Assembly (NCBI GenBank): GCA_949152475.1
Contig: OX424560.1
Coordinates: 22,011,106-22,075,105, forward strand
Reading direction: 5' to 3'
Source of the DNA: Terebella lapidaria
Taxonomy: Eukaryota; Annelida; Polychaeta; Terebellida; Terebellidae
DNA: 64,000 nucleotides
This document shows positions 47,961 to 58,156 of this stretch, piece after piece. Each line of letters begins with the position of its first letter. The first letter of the stretch is position 1. The position numbers and the translations under genes are program-made. Below the pieces are notes generated by a model. That model searched no databases and had not been told where the DNA came from. It saw only the letters and a program-made list of their open reading frames with translations.

Positions 47961-48596
47961 CAAAAAACGCGCCAAAACGTTGTTTTCGGGCACAGCTTGG
48001 TTCGAAAATTGCGTGACTTTACGGTGCAAAGTGGACGGTACAATTTGGATTTGGATCGAGAGCATTTTCGCGTGTATTTCCACGGCCGCGGCGGCCTAAC
48101 ATTGGATAACATTCACGACGAAACTGACATTATTTGCAATTTACATCCACACGCGATTGTATTGGATTTGGGCGCTAATGACTTGGACAGAAAGTCTAAG
48201 CCCGACCCAAAATCTGTGGCACGTAGCATTGGTAATTTCGCCCGGGAATTAAAGCGATTATCTGGAGCTCGTATTGTGTACATTGTACAATCCTATCACA
48301 GACAGAAACCTCGGCGGCGCAATTACGAGGACGTTCTGACAGTTTTCAACGACGAATTGAAGAACTTCTGTCGCGGCTTTCCCAGAGATCTCCAGTTCTG
48401 GCCTCATAAAAACTTGCACAGAGACTGGAAGTTATATTTAACCGACGATGGAGTTCATCTAAACACAGACGGCCTCAGGCGCTACTCGCGGTCAATAAGA
48501 GGCGCTGTTCTCTGTGCCGGGCGTCGGGTATCCACGCACGGCTCGGCTGCGGGTCAAAGTTCATCTGTCAATCCTGACAGCCTTGCAGGCCCGTGA
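47961..48596 (+). CDS. SGNH-type hydrolase-like frame associated with retroelement
   Basis: The open frame reads VVFGHSLVRKLRDF (block I-like), VLDLGANDLD (block III-like GxND), a middle helix region, then TDDGVHLNTDG (block V-like D-x2-H). This is the layout of SGNH/GDSL hydrolases, with His where block I normally has Asp. Similar hydrolase frames are carried by some Ngaro-type retroelements, and the Ngaro-like fossil starts about 0.5 kb downstream on the same strand, so it is probably part of that fossil. No start codon is assigned. Substrate unknown. Confidence 0.6.
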   Translation, partial: QKTRQNVVFGHSLVRKLRDFTVQSGRYNLDLDREHFRVYFHGRGGLTLDNIHDETDIICNLHPHAIVLDLGANDLDRKSKPDPKSVARSIGNFARELKRLSGARIVYIVQSYHRQKPRRRNYEDVLTVFNDELKNFCRGFPRDLQFWPHKNLHRDWKLYLTDDGVHLNTDGLRRYSRSIRGAVLCAGRRVSTHGSAAGQSSSVNPDSLAGP

Positions 48597-49104
48597 TCTA
48601 CTCTGTGCGGCCTATATACAAGTACGGTATTGCATTATGATGGCTAATTTATAAAATATGTATTACATGATGGCCATAATGTCGTACTATGTCACTCATT
48701 TTTAAATTTTATCAATACAAATATATTCGCATGCACATGTTGTGTATGTACTTATAGGTCGGATATTACATGCCCGTTTATACTGTACTAGATATCCCAT
48801 GTAGCTATATGTTAGCATGCCGTCTGTGATGTGTTTCCACACTCACTGTATACATGCTATTCATCCATTATTTCATACTAAGTCGATTTTACACCAGTTG
48901 TGTTTATGACTAGTTATGACTTGCTACTATGGTGTACAGGTGCATGTAGGGTTCCGATCATATAAATATGATATGATATATATATATATATTTATATATA
49001 TCATCTGTGGTTCAGTGTGTTAAACTTCTCCTACCCTACATTTCTGACTATATGGGATACAACCGCTATTATTAATATTCTATTACTCGTTTTAGTAATA
49101 TTTT
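48597..49104. other. AT-rich spacer with (AT)n run
   Basis: A self-complementary AT stretch lies at 48967-49003. No gene was recognised. It lies between the hydrolase frame and the Gag-like frame. Confidence 0.5.
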
Positions 49105-49164
49105 ATGAGAAGTTGTTTTACTTCAACACAGATTAGTTGCGTTCTTTCCTGTTATTTTGACAGG

Positions 49165-50316
49165 ATGCCGAAGGTGAAACCCACGAAGCGTCGAGTGTCT
49201 CCCAGGGCTGGACGACCGAGTAGAAGTCGGGTAGAGTCCCTCAGTATGGATCTACCACATGATGCGACACAGGGTGTTGCCAATGCGGCACAGGGTGTCG
49301 CTAACTCGACTCAGGGTGACTCTACACGGGGGGTCCATAACGCGACACAGGGTGTCGTCAATGTGACCAATGCAACACCCGATGCTGCCCTGATCGCCGC
49401 CATTACGACACAAGTGGTCGAGCAACTCCGAGCTTCAGCCACTACAATAATACCATCTACATCGTCTGCTTCCGCTTCTCGTGTGACACCACCAACGCAG
49501 GTGCCTGACGCGCACTCATCTTCCTCGGAGGACGAATTGTCCATGGATGGTCACCAGGATCTGCCACCGGCCAACGCTGTAGTTGGCGCAATTAATGAAA
49601 TCCTGGAGGGTGAGTCAAAACAGAGTCAATCTACCGAGCCCAGCTTCACCTCCGCCAGTAATCCTCTAGGTTCTGCATGCCCACTTAAAATAAAAAAGGC
49701 TATTTGGGCGGGAGAGTTTGTAGAGCTCAATACCCTCCTCAGGGATCATCCGGACCAGCAAATGTCCTTCACACCAACGCAAAAGAATGGAAAACCATCC
49801 ATTGCTGTGAATTCAGCAGCCTCCTCCTCCAAGCAGCTGGAGGACATACAGGAGTGGACCAACGTTATTCTAGTCCTGGGGGCCATCTACACTGAAAGGT
49901 TTCCAGAGCAAGGTCCAGCTTTTTTCAAGTACATTCGTACCGTACGGGATCTCCACGAAAAGTCACAGGGCGCAGCATGGAAGTATTACGATACTCAGTT
50001 TCGTAAGCTGAAACCAAAAATGGGCTGGTCCTGGGATTATATCAATTGGGAGCTCTACTTTGCAGCGTTGACCTTGCCGGCCTCATCCACTATCGACCGC
50101 CACCATCAACAACGAAAACGTGCCGACAATAGCAGTCAGTCCTTTCGAGTCCCTAGGGGTTTCTGTTTCCTGTTCCACAACAAAAACAGTTGCCTCGACA
50201 AAAACTGTCAATATAAGCACCTCTGCTTCTTGTGCAAGAAATCCAGTCACTCGGCCAGAAAGTGCAATACCCGTCAATCTGGACAGACCTCGGGTGACAA
50301 CTCCAATAAAAACTAA
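49165..50316 (+). CDS. Gag-like protein of the Ngaro-like fossil
   Basis: The frame starts MPKVKPTKRRVSPRAGRP, with a repeated NATQGV-type region, a Ser-rich acidic stretch and a conserved-looking central part (KKAIWAGEFVELNTLLRD). The C-terminus has a Cys/His cluster of zinc-finger type (CFLCKKSSHSARKC). It is the presumed nucleic-acid-binding structural protein of the element. Confidence 0.7.
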   Translation: MPKVKPTKRRVSPRAGRPSRSRVESLSMDLPHDATQGVANAAQGVANSTQGDSTRGVHNATQGVVNVTNATPDAALIAAITTQVVEQLRASATTIIPSTSSASASRVTPPTQVPDAHSSSSEDELSMDGHQDLPPANAVVGAINEILEGESKQSQSTEPSFTSASNPLGSACPLKIKKAIWAGEFVELNTLLRDHPDQQMSFTPTQKNGKPSIAVNSAASSSKQLEDIQEWTNVILVLGAIYTERFPEQGPAFFKYIRTVRDLHEKSQGAAWKYYDTQFRKLKPKMGWSWDYINWELYFAALTLPASSTIDRHHQQRKRADNSSQSFRVPRGFCFLFHNKNSCLDKNCQYKHLCFLCKKSSHSARKCNTRQSGQTSGDNSNKN

Positions 50317-51950
50317 ACAGTTAGCCTTTATTCTTCGAGGCTATGATCGGGATGAAACCACTTTTCTAGTAAATGGTTTCACGCATGGATTCCGAATTCC
50401 TTCAAATCCCACCCAGGGTCCAGTCCAGTCGGAGAATCATCGTTCGTCACAAGTTCACTCTAAAGAAATTGACCAGTACATACAGAAGGAACTTTCATTA
50501 TCCAGAATACAAGGACCTTATTCCTCTCCTCCTTATGAAAAATTGTTTGTTTCACCCATAGGTGTCGTTCCCAAGAAGGAACCGGGAAAATTTAGACTTA
50601 TCCATGACTTAAGTTACCCACGGGATATTTCTGTTAACGACTCTATAGCTAGAGAGGATGCTGCTGTACAATATGAAACTCTGGACCATGTTATAGACTT
50701 GGTTTTGAATGCTGGTTCAGGCTGTTTTATTGCTAAGACTGATGTGGAATCGGCTTTTCGTATAATACCTATCCACCCTTCATGTTATAACCTACTGGGT
50801 TTCAAATGGAACGATTTATTTTATGTGGACAAATGCTTGCCCATGGGCTGTCGTGCATCATGTCAGCTGTTCGAGCGCTTCAGCTCGGCCATACAGTGGT
50901 CACTGATTCATAACTATTCAGTCCGTTCCATGTCACATATATTGGATGACTTTATTTTCATAGCGTCTGATCGACGGACATGCAGATCATACTTGGATAA
51001 ATTCATGGTGGTTGCTAACATGATTGGCCTGCCCATCAAGGAGGAAAAAAAAAGTTCTCCCTACCACTGTGGCTATAGTCCATGGCATTGAAGTTGATAC
51101 AATACGAATGGAAGCCAGGCTCCCTACTGACAAACTGGTTAAAATCAGGGAGCTTCTTCGTCTCCTTCGCAAGTCTAAGAAAACTACCCTTCGACAATTA
51201 CAATCTGTTATTGGCCTTCTCAATTTTGCCTGTCGTGTTATTACGCCAGGTCGGGCCTTCTTGAGGAGACTAATTGCACTTACAAAAGGAGTGACCCAGC
51301 CCAATCACCACATACGACTTAACTATGAAGCGCGCGCTGATCTGGAGGCTTGGTTTGTGTTTCTATCAGAGCACAATGGTAAAACCCTCCTTCTCCAGAG
51401 GCGTTGGCAGAATTCTTCAAAACTGTCTTTCTACACAGATTCTGCTGGATCTCTGGGCTTTTCGGCAGTGTTTGGATCCAACTGGTTCAACGGCAGGTGG
51501 CCGGAAGAATGGAAAACGCTATCGATTGCCTTCTTGGAACTGTTTCCCATTGTTACAGCCTTAGAACTATGGGCTTATGACCTCAATAACAAGTGTATAA
51601 TTTTCTACACTGATAACAGCTCTATCGTGGACGTTATTGCAAAGCAATCTTCTAAAGACTCCGACATTATGTACTTAGTCCGTAGGCTGGTCATCACTTG
51701 TTTGAAGCATAATATTATGTTCTCTGCGACACATATCCCAGGCAAAACTAACGTTATTTGTGATCTACTTTCTCGATTGCAGGTCCAACGTGCCAAAGAG
51801 CTAGCTCCGTGGCTGAACAACCAGCCCGTGGTCCTGCCATCACATCTACTACCTCAAAATATTCAATTACGCAGCTCCTCGTTGCGTCGCTTGCCCCAAG
51901 TTCTCGGAAATCCTACGCCAGAGCCATCAAATCCGTCTACACGTACTTGA
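50317..51950 (+). pseudogene. Reverse transcriptase / RNase H region of the Ngaro-like fossil
   Basis: The reverse transcriptase shows KFRLIHDLSYP, KTDVESAFRIIPIHP, LPMGCRASC and a divergent catalytic box ILDDFIF. The RNase H shows FYTDSAGSLGF, AFLELFPIVTALELW and YTDNSSIVDVI. These are the DIRS/Ngaro type. It is treated as a fossil; no repaired reading is offered. Confidence 0.85.
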
Positions 51951-52765
51951 AGTCGATTTCATCATTTCCACTGTTCCCGACTTCTTCACTCCAGATGATG
52001 GAGTACATATCCCATGCGGTATCATCTGGACTAGCTTCATCTACAGTGACTTCCCAGCTGTCAGCGGTTTCATTTCTGCATAAACTATCCAATCAACCGG
52101 ACCCAACTCAATCATTCATCATCAAGAAGTTGTTAATTGGGGCACAACACCTACATCCCTCAAAGGATGTGCGCATGCCATTGCAATTGGATTCTCTGCA
52201 TGGTCTGGTTCGGTCTTTGCCGCACACGACATCATCGACTCAGCATGCAGTTCTCCTGAAGGCTATGTATCTATTGGCCTATGCAGCCTTCCTCCAAGTC
52301 GGTGAATTTACCGTTTCTCCAGGTCAGAGCCATACAATTCAGTTATCGGACATAAAATTCAGGGCCAAATCCAATCGCTGTGTCGCGGTCCATGTCACCA
52401 TTCGCACTTTCAAACATAGTACTCCAGCACGCCCGATCACCCTCCGGATCACAGCCCAGGAGTCGGAGATGTGTCCAGTACAATCACTTCGTACTTACCT
52501 CAGGAATCGAGGCAAAACCCAAGGGCCCCTATTTCTATTCCCAGACGGCTCCCCTGTACGAAGAAGCTACTTCATGTCTCAGTTTCGGTCATCACTCGCC
52601 TGGGTTGGACTTGATCCTCGGGTATACAAAGGTCATTCGTTTCGAATTGGCGCTGCCACAACGGCAGCTCTCCGTGGTGCTTCAGAATCTCAGATCGAAG
52701 CCATGGGCAGATGGAGATCGAAGGCGTACAAACGTTATATCCGAATACCGATGATCAATGCATGA
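51809..52765 (+). CDS. Tyrosine recombinase of the Ngaro-like fossil
   Basis: 318 codons, open. The N-terminal core-binding part is SRKSYARAIKSVYTYLKS. The catalytic part has FLQVGEF, GHSFRIGAATTAA and MGRWRSKAYKRYIRIP, matching the recombinases of DIRS/Ngaro elements, which integrate circular DNA without an integrase of retroviral type. Confidence 0.85.
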   Translation: MAEQPARGPAITSTTSKYSITQLLVASLAPSSRKSYARAIKSVYTYLKSISSFPLFPTSSLQMMEYISHAVSSGLASSTVTSQLSAVSFLHKLSNQPDPTQSFIIKKLLIGAQHLHPSKDVRMPLQLDSLHGLVRSLPHTTSSTQHAVLLKAMYLLAYAAFLQVGEFTVSPGQSHTIQLSDIKFRAKSNRCVAVHVTIRTFKHSTPARPITLRITAQESEMCPVQSLRTYLRNRGKTQGPLFLFPDGSPVRRSYFMSQFRSSLAWVGLDPRVYKGHSFRIGAATTAALRGASESQIEAMGRWRSKAYKRYIRIPMINA

Positions 52766-52843
52766 AATCTGGTCTTTCCCAACAGGGTTGGATAAATCTT
52801 CTGGTATGGTCAGTGGTTTCAGGTGGGAGGGTCTGTCGACGGT

Positions 52844-53100
52844 GGCCTTTCCCCCCACCTTTGTACTAGTTAGTAGTCATGTATATATCTTGTATTACTT
52901 GTCTCCAGTATTGTTATGGTTGAGATAACCATTATCATGTTATACATATTTTATCATATTCCAGATTTATCATAGCCGTTCTTATTCATGTCATTGATAT
53001 CTGTGTTTCGTCAATTTAATAAATTGACCTTTATCATCATATTATCTTCTGTTTCTGTATTCAGCTGTCATCAATGTTAGAAACATTACTGCTCACATAA
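52844..53100 (+). repeat. Element 3' direct repeat, first copy
   Basis: 257 bp starting 'ggcctttccccccaccttt' and ending 'gaaacattactgctcacata'. It matches 53505-53761 with one visible difference. Confidence 0.95.
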
Positions 53101-53504
53101 AGGAAACTTATTGCCCAACTATAAGTAATTTTATGGGAGAGTAATTTTCCCGCTGTGCACATTATTTCGATGTGGTGTGTATGTACCTCCTGTATCATTA
53201 TATCAATAACGATTCGCGACGGTTCAATGCGGTGTGTGTATCCAGCCTCGTTTTGATTTCCTTTGTTCTTCAATCAGTGTTCCGCCATTAAGTTGTGTCT
53301 GTCGTCATTGTTTACCGGTTCAATATCGTCGATAACTTGTCATATGTAACATTTTCCCACCTACCAGCCCCCATTCACCACCGTTTGTAATTACCATGTG
53401 TATTATTAGGTTTCCTATTATTAATCCATTCATATATTTTGTATCACATGTTTTCAGTATTCTCGCGTACCTTTGTACTAGTTAGTAGTCATGTATATAT
53501 CTTG

Positions 53505-53761
53505 GGCCTTTCCCCCCACCTTTGTACTAGTTAGTAGTCATGTATATATCTTGTATTACTTGTCTCCAGTATTGTTATGGTTGAGATAACCATTATCATG
53601 TTATACATATTTTATCATATTCCAGATTTATCATATCCGTTCTTATTCATGTCATTGATATCTGTGTTTCGTCAATTTAATAAATTGACCTTTATCATCA
53701 TATTATCTTCTGTTTCTGTATTCAGCTGTCATCAATGTTAGAAACATTACTGCTCACATAA
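53505..53761 (+). repeat. Element 3' direct repeat, second copy
   Basis: Offset 661 bp from the first copy. A 34-bp partial copy ('ctttgtactagttagtagtc...') lies directly before it at about 53471-53504. Confidence 0.95.
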
Positions 53762-53944
53762 ATTCTCCATCCCCTTATGAGTATAGACATGTGAAATATG
53801 GTGCATTATTTTACAAAACGATTGTGTAAACAGAAGCAAGCAAAAGTTACATTATTCCCGACTTGCTCAAGCAAAAGCACATGGTATGTTTGTGGGACTT
53901 TTCCTGCGGTTGCCAAGGGGGCGTGGCCTGTTGGGATGTCGTCG

Positions 53945-54274
53945 GAACTATGAATTAGGTCAAGGGCCAAGTTCAAGGTCACGACAATATTAGGCATCAG
54001 TGTCAGGCATCAGTAAGAGAAAAAGTTACTGAACAGATTTTGAGAGAAGGGCCGCCAAAGTCCAAAATCAGGCATTTTTTTTGAAAAAAAATGCGGAAAT
54101 CAGAAAACTAAAAGAAACCTTTCCTGGAAATATTTTTAGGTATTTTTGTGTGAAATTTCAGAAAGATTTGACCATATACTTTAAAGATAAGAATGTGAAC
54201 GGACGGACGGACGGACAAACGACGGACGCAACGCCATATCAATAGGTTATCGGACCATTGGTCCGGTAACCTAA
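53945..54274 (+). repeat. AGGTCA-satellite element, fragment (copy 6)
   Basis: One partial monomer, then the end module with 'ggacggacggacggacaaac' and 'ggttatcggaccattggtcc', ending GGTAACCTAA. Confidence 0.75.
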
Positions 54275-55780
54275 TAAATTCCGCGAAATTATAGGCGTGC
54301 TGGTAGTAACGGGACAATTGACCTGAATCGATTTAGATTCGAGTTCAGTCACTTTACACTAACGGCACTTTACAGAAACCGTCGTGACAGGCGCATTCAT
54401 TGATTCATTGTCAAAATGCCAATACACTACTCACCAAAAATTTAGGTTCAACATGTGTGCGACACCAGGACTCAGAAATGGTCAGCGCAAAGGACAGATC
54501 TGGACCAAATCTAAAAAATATCTCACACCTCGGTCGGATGGTGCGACAGAGGCCTCCAGACACCCTGGCAATTCTTGAAACAAGTCTGCATGAAAACTGG
54601 GCAAGAACTAACCAAGACATTTTTCTGGATCTTGTCAGGACCTTGCTGTGCGAAGTTCAGGCCGTGTGAGATGCTCAAAGACGAAGTACACACATGTGTT
54701 ACAATAACATCACTCATTTTCTTCTGAAGATGTTATGGGACTTGTTTCTAGGCACTTGGTTAGTTCACAGTTTCCTGATTGTGTCAATTGAGTCCACTGG
54801 GGCTCTCTTTGGATAAGAGTGAATGTCGATATCAATGTCGCTACCATCGTGTCAAGCCAGTATTCTAACTCGATGAAGAATATTCTACCATTTTGTTAAT
54901 AGATAGCAGCAGTACGCCGTGAAACATAGCCGAGATGACCACAAGACGGCCAAGCACTACAAGAACACCACAGATATTCCGCATTCATTCTAAGACACAA
55001 TTCCGTGGTCAATTGTTTAGCAAATTTGATACTGTTGTCGTTTTTGTTTGTATTGTAATTTTTTTAGAAGGACGACCATTGTTTTAGGTTCCGATACCTT
55101 ATATTTATTTGTTGTATCATATTCATGGAATATTCATACATGATATTGAGAAGGACTGAAGTTTCGGTCAACTTTCTAAATGTTTGTTGTTCTATTGTAA
55201 TTCAGTTAATTAACCAGCTGACCCGAATCAGTGATAGTTCGCGTAATTCCTGGAACCGTTAACACAGGTTGAAACAGTTTGAGTCAATGATTCAATAATT
55301 GCAGTGAATTCATTATGTGAACTATTTATTAAATGGAACGAACAATTCAATGACTTGAACAAACATTTGAAGAGATTCAGTACATAGTTCCATGATTGCT
55401 AGATCAGTTCGACAAACTGTTCACTATAACTAATATGCAAACAATCGTTTATTGTATTTAGCGCACGCTTTTTGAACCATGTGAACAGTAAAACAAATCA
55501 AAGGGAATATTTTATGAATTTATCAAATGGATACATGATTTTATAATGTTCTCTTGCAATGCCCTTGTAGCGCCTCCATACGGTTGTGTTTTGGTGTATG
55601 CTTAGAGTGTGAGGTATTTGCATTTTTCTAAAACTGTTAATGAGGATGCCAGTATGAAATGAACACGATGTTAAAGTAACGAACAAAAAGCAAATCACAC
55701 GGTCAAATTCCATGATAACGGACTTCGATTTTGTGGTGATGTCGCGAGTGAACATTTCTGGGAGTAATACGTTATGATTT
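54275..55780. other. No recognised feature
   Basis: Short frames only. Parts of 54.8-55.1 kb faintly resemble 2.2-2.5 kb (atggacgcttcctttggatg against ggggctctctttggataaga). Confidence 0.4.
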
Positions 55781-57478
55781 TTAGGTTACCGGACCTATGG
55801 TCCGATAACCTATTGGCATGGCGTTGCGTCCGTCAGCGTCGACGGCGTCGGCCGTCCACACTTTTATCTTCAAAGTTTACGATCGGATCGTTCTGAAATT
55901 TTGCACAAAAATACCTAAAAATATTTCAAGAGGGGGTTATTTTTCTGTTTTTCGATTTTCGCAATTTTTTTTAAAAATGGCGGCCATTTTCGCCGAAAAA
56001 CGGCCAATTTCTGACTTTGGGGGCCATTTTCTCAAAAACTGTTCAGACAGTTTTGAGATTTTTATTTCAAAAGATTGCTCCCACATACCTCTGAGACGTG
56101 TATAAGTTTCGTTGCCCCTGAATCGCCGGTCTGCGTGTAGCGGCCATTTTCATTTTCTGGACGGGTCCCAAATAGGACTTTCTCATGTTAAATTCTCCTA
56201 TGCTTTATAATGGGACACATTATGCCTAATATCTCACTTAATATTGAGATTAGAGACTAGGAATCAATTGTGCACACATAGGAAATGATATATGCTGATA
56301 ATTGTCATGACCTTGAATTTGACCTTTGACCTCATTTTCAAGGTCACAGCACAAAATGGCTAATATCGCACTTATTATCGACTTTACAGCTTAGGAATCA
56401 ATTGTGGACATATAGGAAATGATATATGATGATTATCGTCATGACCTTGGATTTGACCTTTGACCTAATTTTCAAGGTCAGAGCACAAAATGGGTAATAT
56501 CACGCTCATTATCGACCTCACAGCTTAGGAATCAGTTGTGCACATGTAGGAAATGATACAGTCTGAATATTTTGATGACCTTGAATTTGACATTTGACCT
56601 CGTTTTCACAGTCAAAGTACAAAATGGCTAATATCTCACTTAATATCAACTTTACAGCTTAGGAATCAATTGTGGACATGTAGGAAGTGATATATGCTGA
56701 ATATTTTCGTGACCTTGAATTTGACCTTTGACCTCATTTTCAAGGTCAGAGCACAAAATGGCTAATATCTTGCTTATCATCGACTTTACAGCTCAGAAAT
56801 TAATTGTGAACCTATAGGAAATAATATATGCTGCACATTGTTGTGACCTTGAATTTGACCTTTCATCTTATTTTCAAGGTCAGAGCACAAAATGGCTAAT
56901 ATTTTGTTTTTATCAACTTAACTGCTTGGGAATCAATTGTGAACATCAATGAATTAATATATGGTGAATATTGTTATGTCCTTGAATTTGACCTCTTTGA
57001 CATTTTTCCTTATGATCGGCCAGTTCAGAAATGTTTCTAGGTCAGGCCTAGTGGTATAAACAAAATGTTCGTACGCGCCATGTTCAAGTGTGAGTGACGC
57101 GGTGAACTCGAAGTAAACAAAGTATTTAGTATTGTACAAGCGAAATTGAGTAATGTGTTGGTGACAGTGACTCGACAATGGTAGCGGGACAGCATGGATT
57201 GGCTATGTTTATACCACTTGACCCTGACCCAATTCCACTTACCTAACCTGAAAACATTTCCGAACTCACGTATGGGAGCTGTGTGGAGTAAACTCGTAAA
57301 CACTTCAAGATAGACCTTAAATACTGGCAGTATCAAATGGGAAATCATATTGCAGTGTCAATGGTAATCTTACATTTCACCTTCAATGACCATGAAAGAT
57401 CAATATGACAATTTGAATGAAAAATGTCATCGTTTCAAACTGAACATTTCTCCGGTAACCTCTCAGCCCTTGGGCTAA
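55781..57478 (-). repeat. AGGTCA-satellite element, copy 7, with a nested MITE
   Basis: Starts TTAGGTTACCGGACCTATGG, with the end module to about 56200, then five to six monomers with exact TGACCTTTGACCT at 56320, 56455 and 56722. After an interruption it closes with 'ccggtaacctctcagccctt' and 'gggctaa' at 57478. Confidence 0.85.
57021..57272. mobile_element. Small MITE nested in satellite element copy 7
   Basis: 'gttcagaaatgtttctaggt' and 'gtggtataaaca' at the left are matched in inverse by 'tgtttataccac' and 'acctgaaaacatttccgaac' at the right. There is no coding capacity. Confidence 0.65.
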
Positions 57479-58156
57479 TTTTTGTCAGGAATGGGAATAT
57501 GACATCCATTGCATGCGCCCGACATTATGTTCACACACATGCTGTACTTACATGTCAAGGAAATGTGCGAAATTGGTTGCAAAGGGGAGGTGCAATTTTT
57601 ACATGCTTACAATGTTCCTGGTCACTCCTGAGTCGAGTCACTTGAGAAAAAAATATTACATCAAAGTACCTTCTCTGGTATATCCAGTCATGCCTGAACT
57701 CGATTTTGGTCTGAACCTTCATGGTACATTCGACCTTACCACCGTGCCAAACAAAAAACCAATTCATCATGCATAGCTAATCATATTGGTATGAACTTAT
57801 ATACATATTGTGCAGTTATGCGATAAGGTGAATATCAATTTACAATGCGCGGGATTTCATTAGTCCTACTCCTACAAGTGGAATATACCTTATACTTGTC
57901 AGAAAAATTATTTGACTCCTTGTATATTTCTTTGGCCAATTCATTGATAGCGTCAATGTTTTTCATGATGTGAACCAAACACATACCCGCACTGTTTACA
58001 ATGGATTATTGCTCTCATATGTGTTATGTAATTTTGCTTTTACTATGTATGGCCACTATCAAAAGCAGCAATTACAAACTGAAATTTAGGAACCGTTTAT
58101 TAGTATATATGGTTGACATCTCAGATACATTTAAATCAATATCACAATGTTAAAGG

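Larger units (their letters stand above)
49105..53761 (+). mobile_element. Ngaro/DIRS-like tyrosine recombinase retroelement (fossil)
   Basis: Order on the plus strand: Gag-like protein, reverse transcriptase, RNase H, tyrosine recombinase, then a 257-bp repeat, a 404-bp unique block and the 257-bp repeat again. The last arrangement fits the split direct repeats (B1-A2-B2) of Ngaro elements. The matching A1 block was not found upstream. The two B repeats differ at one visible position, so the copy looks young. It looks close to whole, with perhaps one or two breaks. The hydrolase frame at 48 kb may be its 5' portion. Confidence 0.85.
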
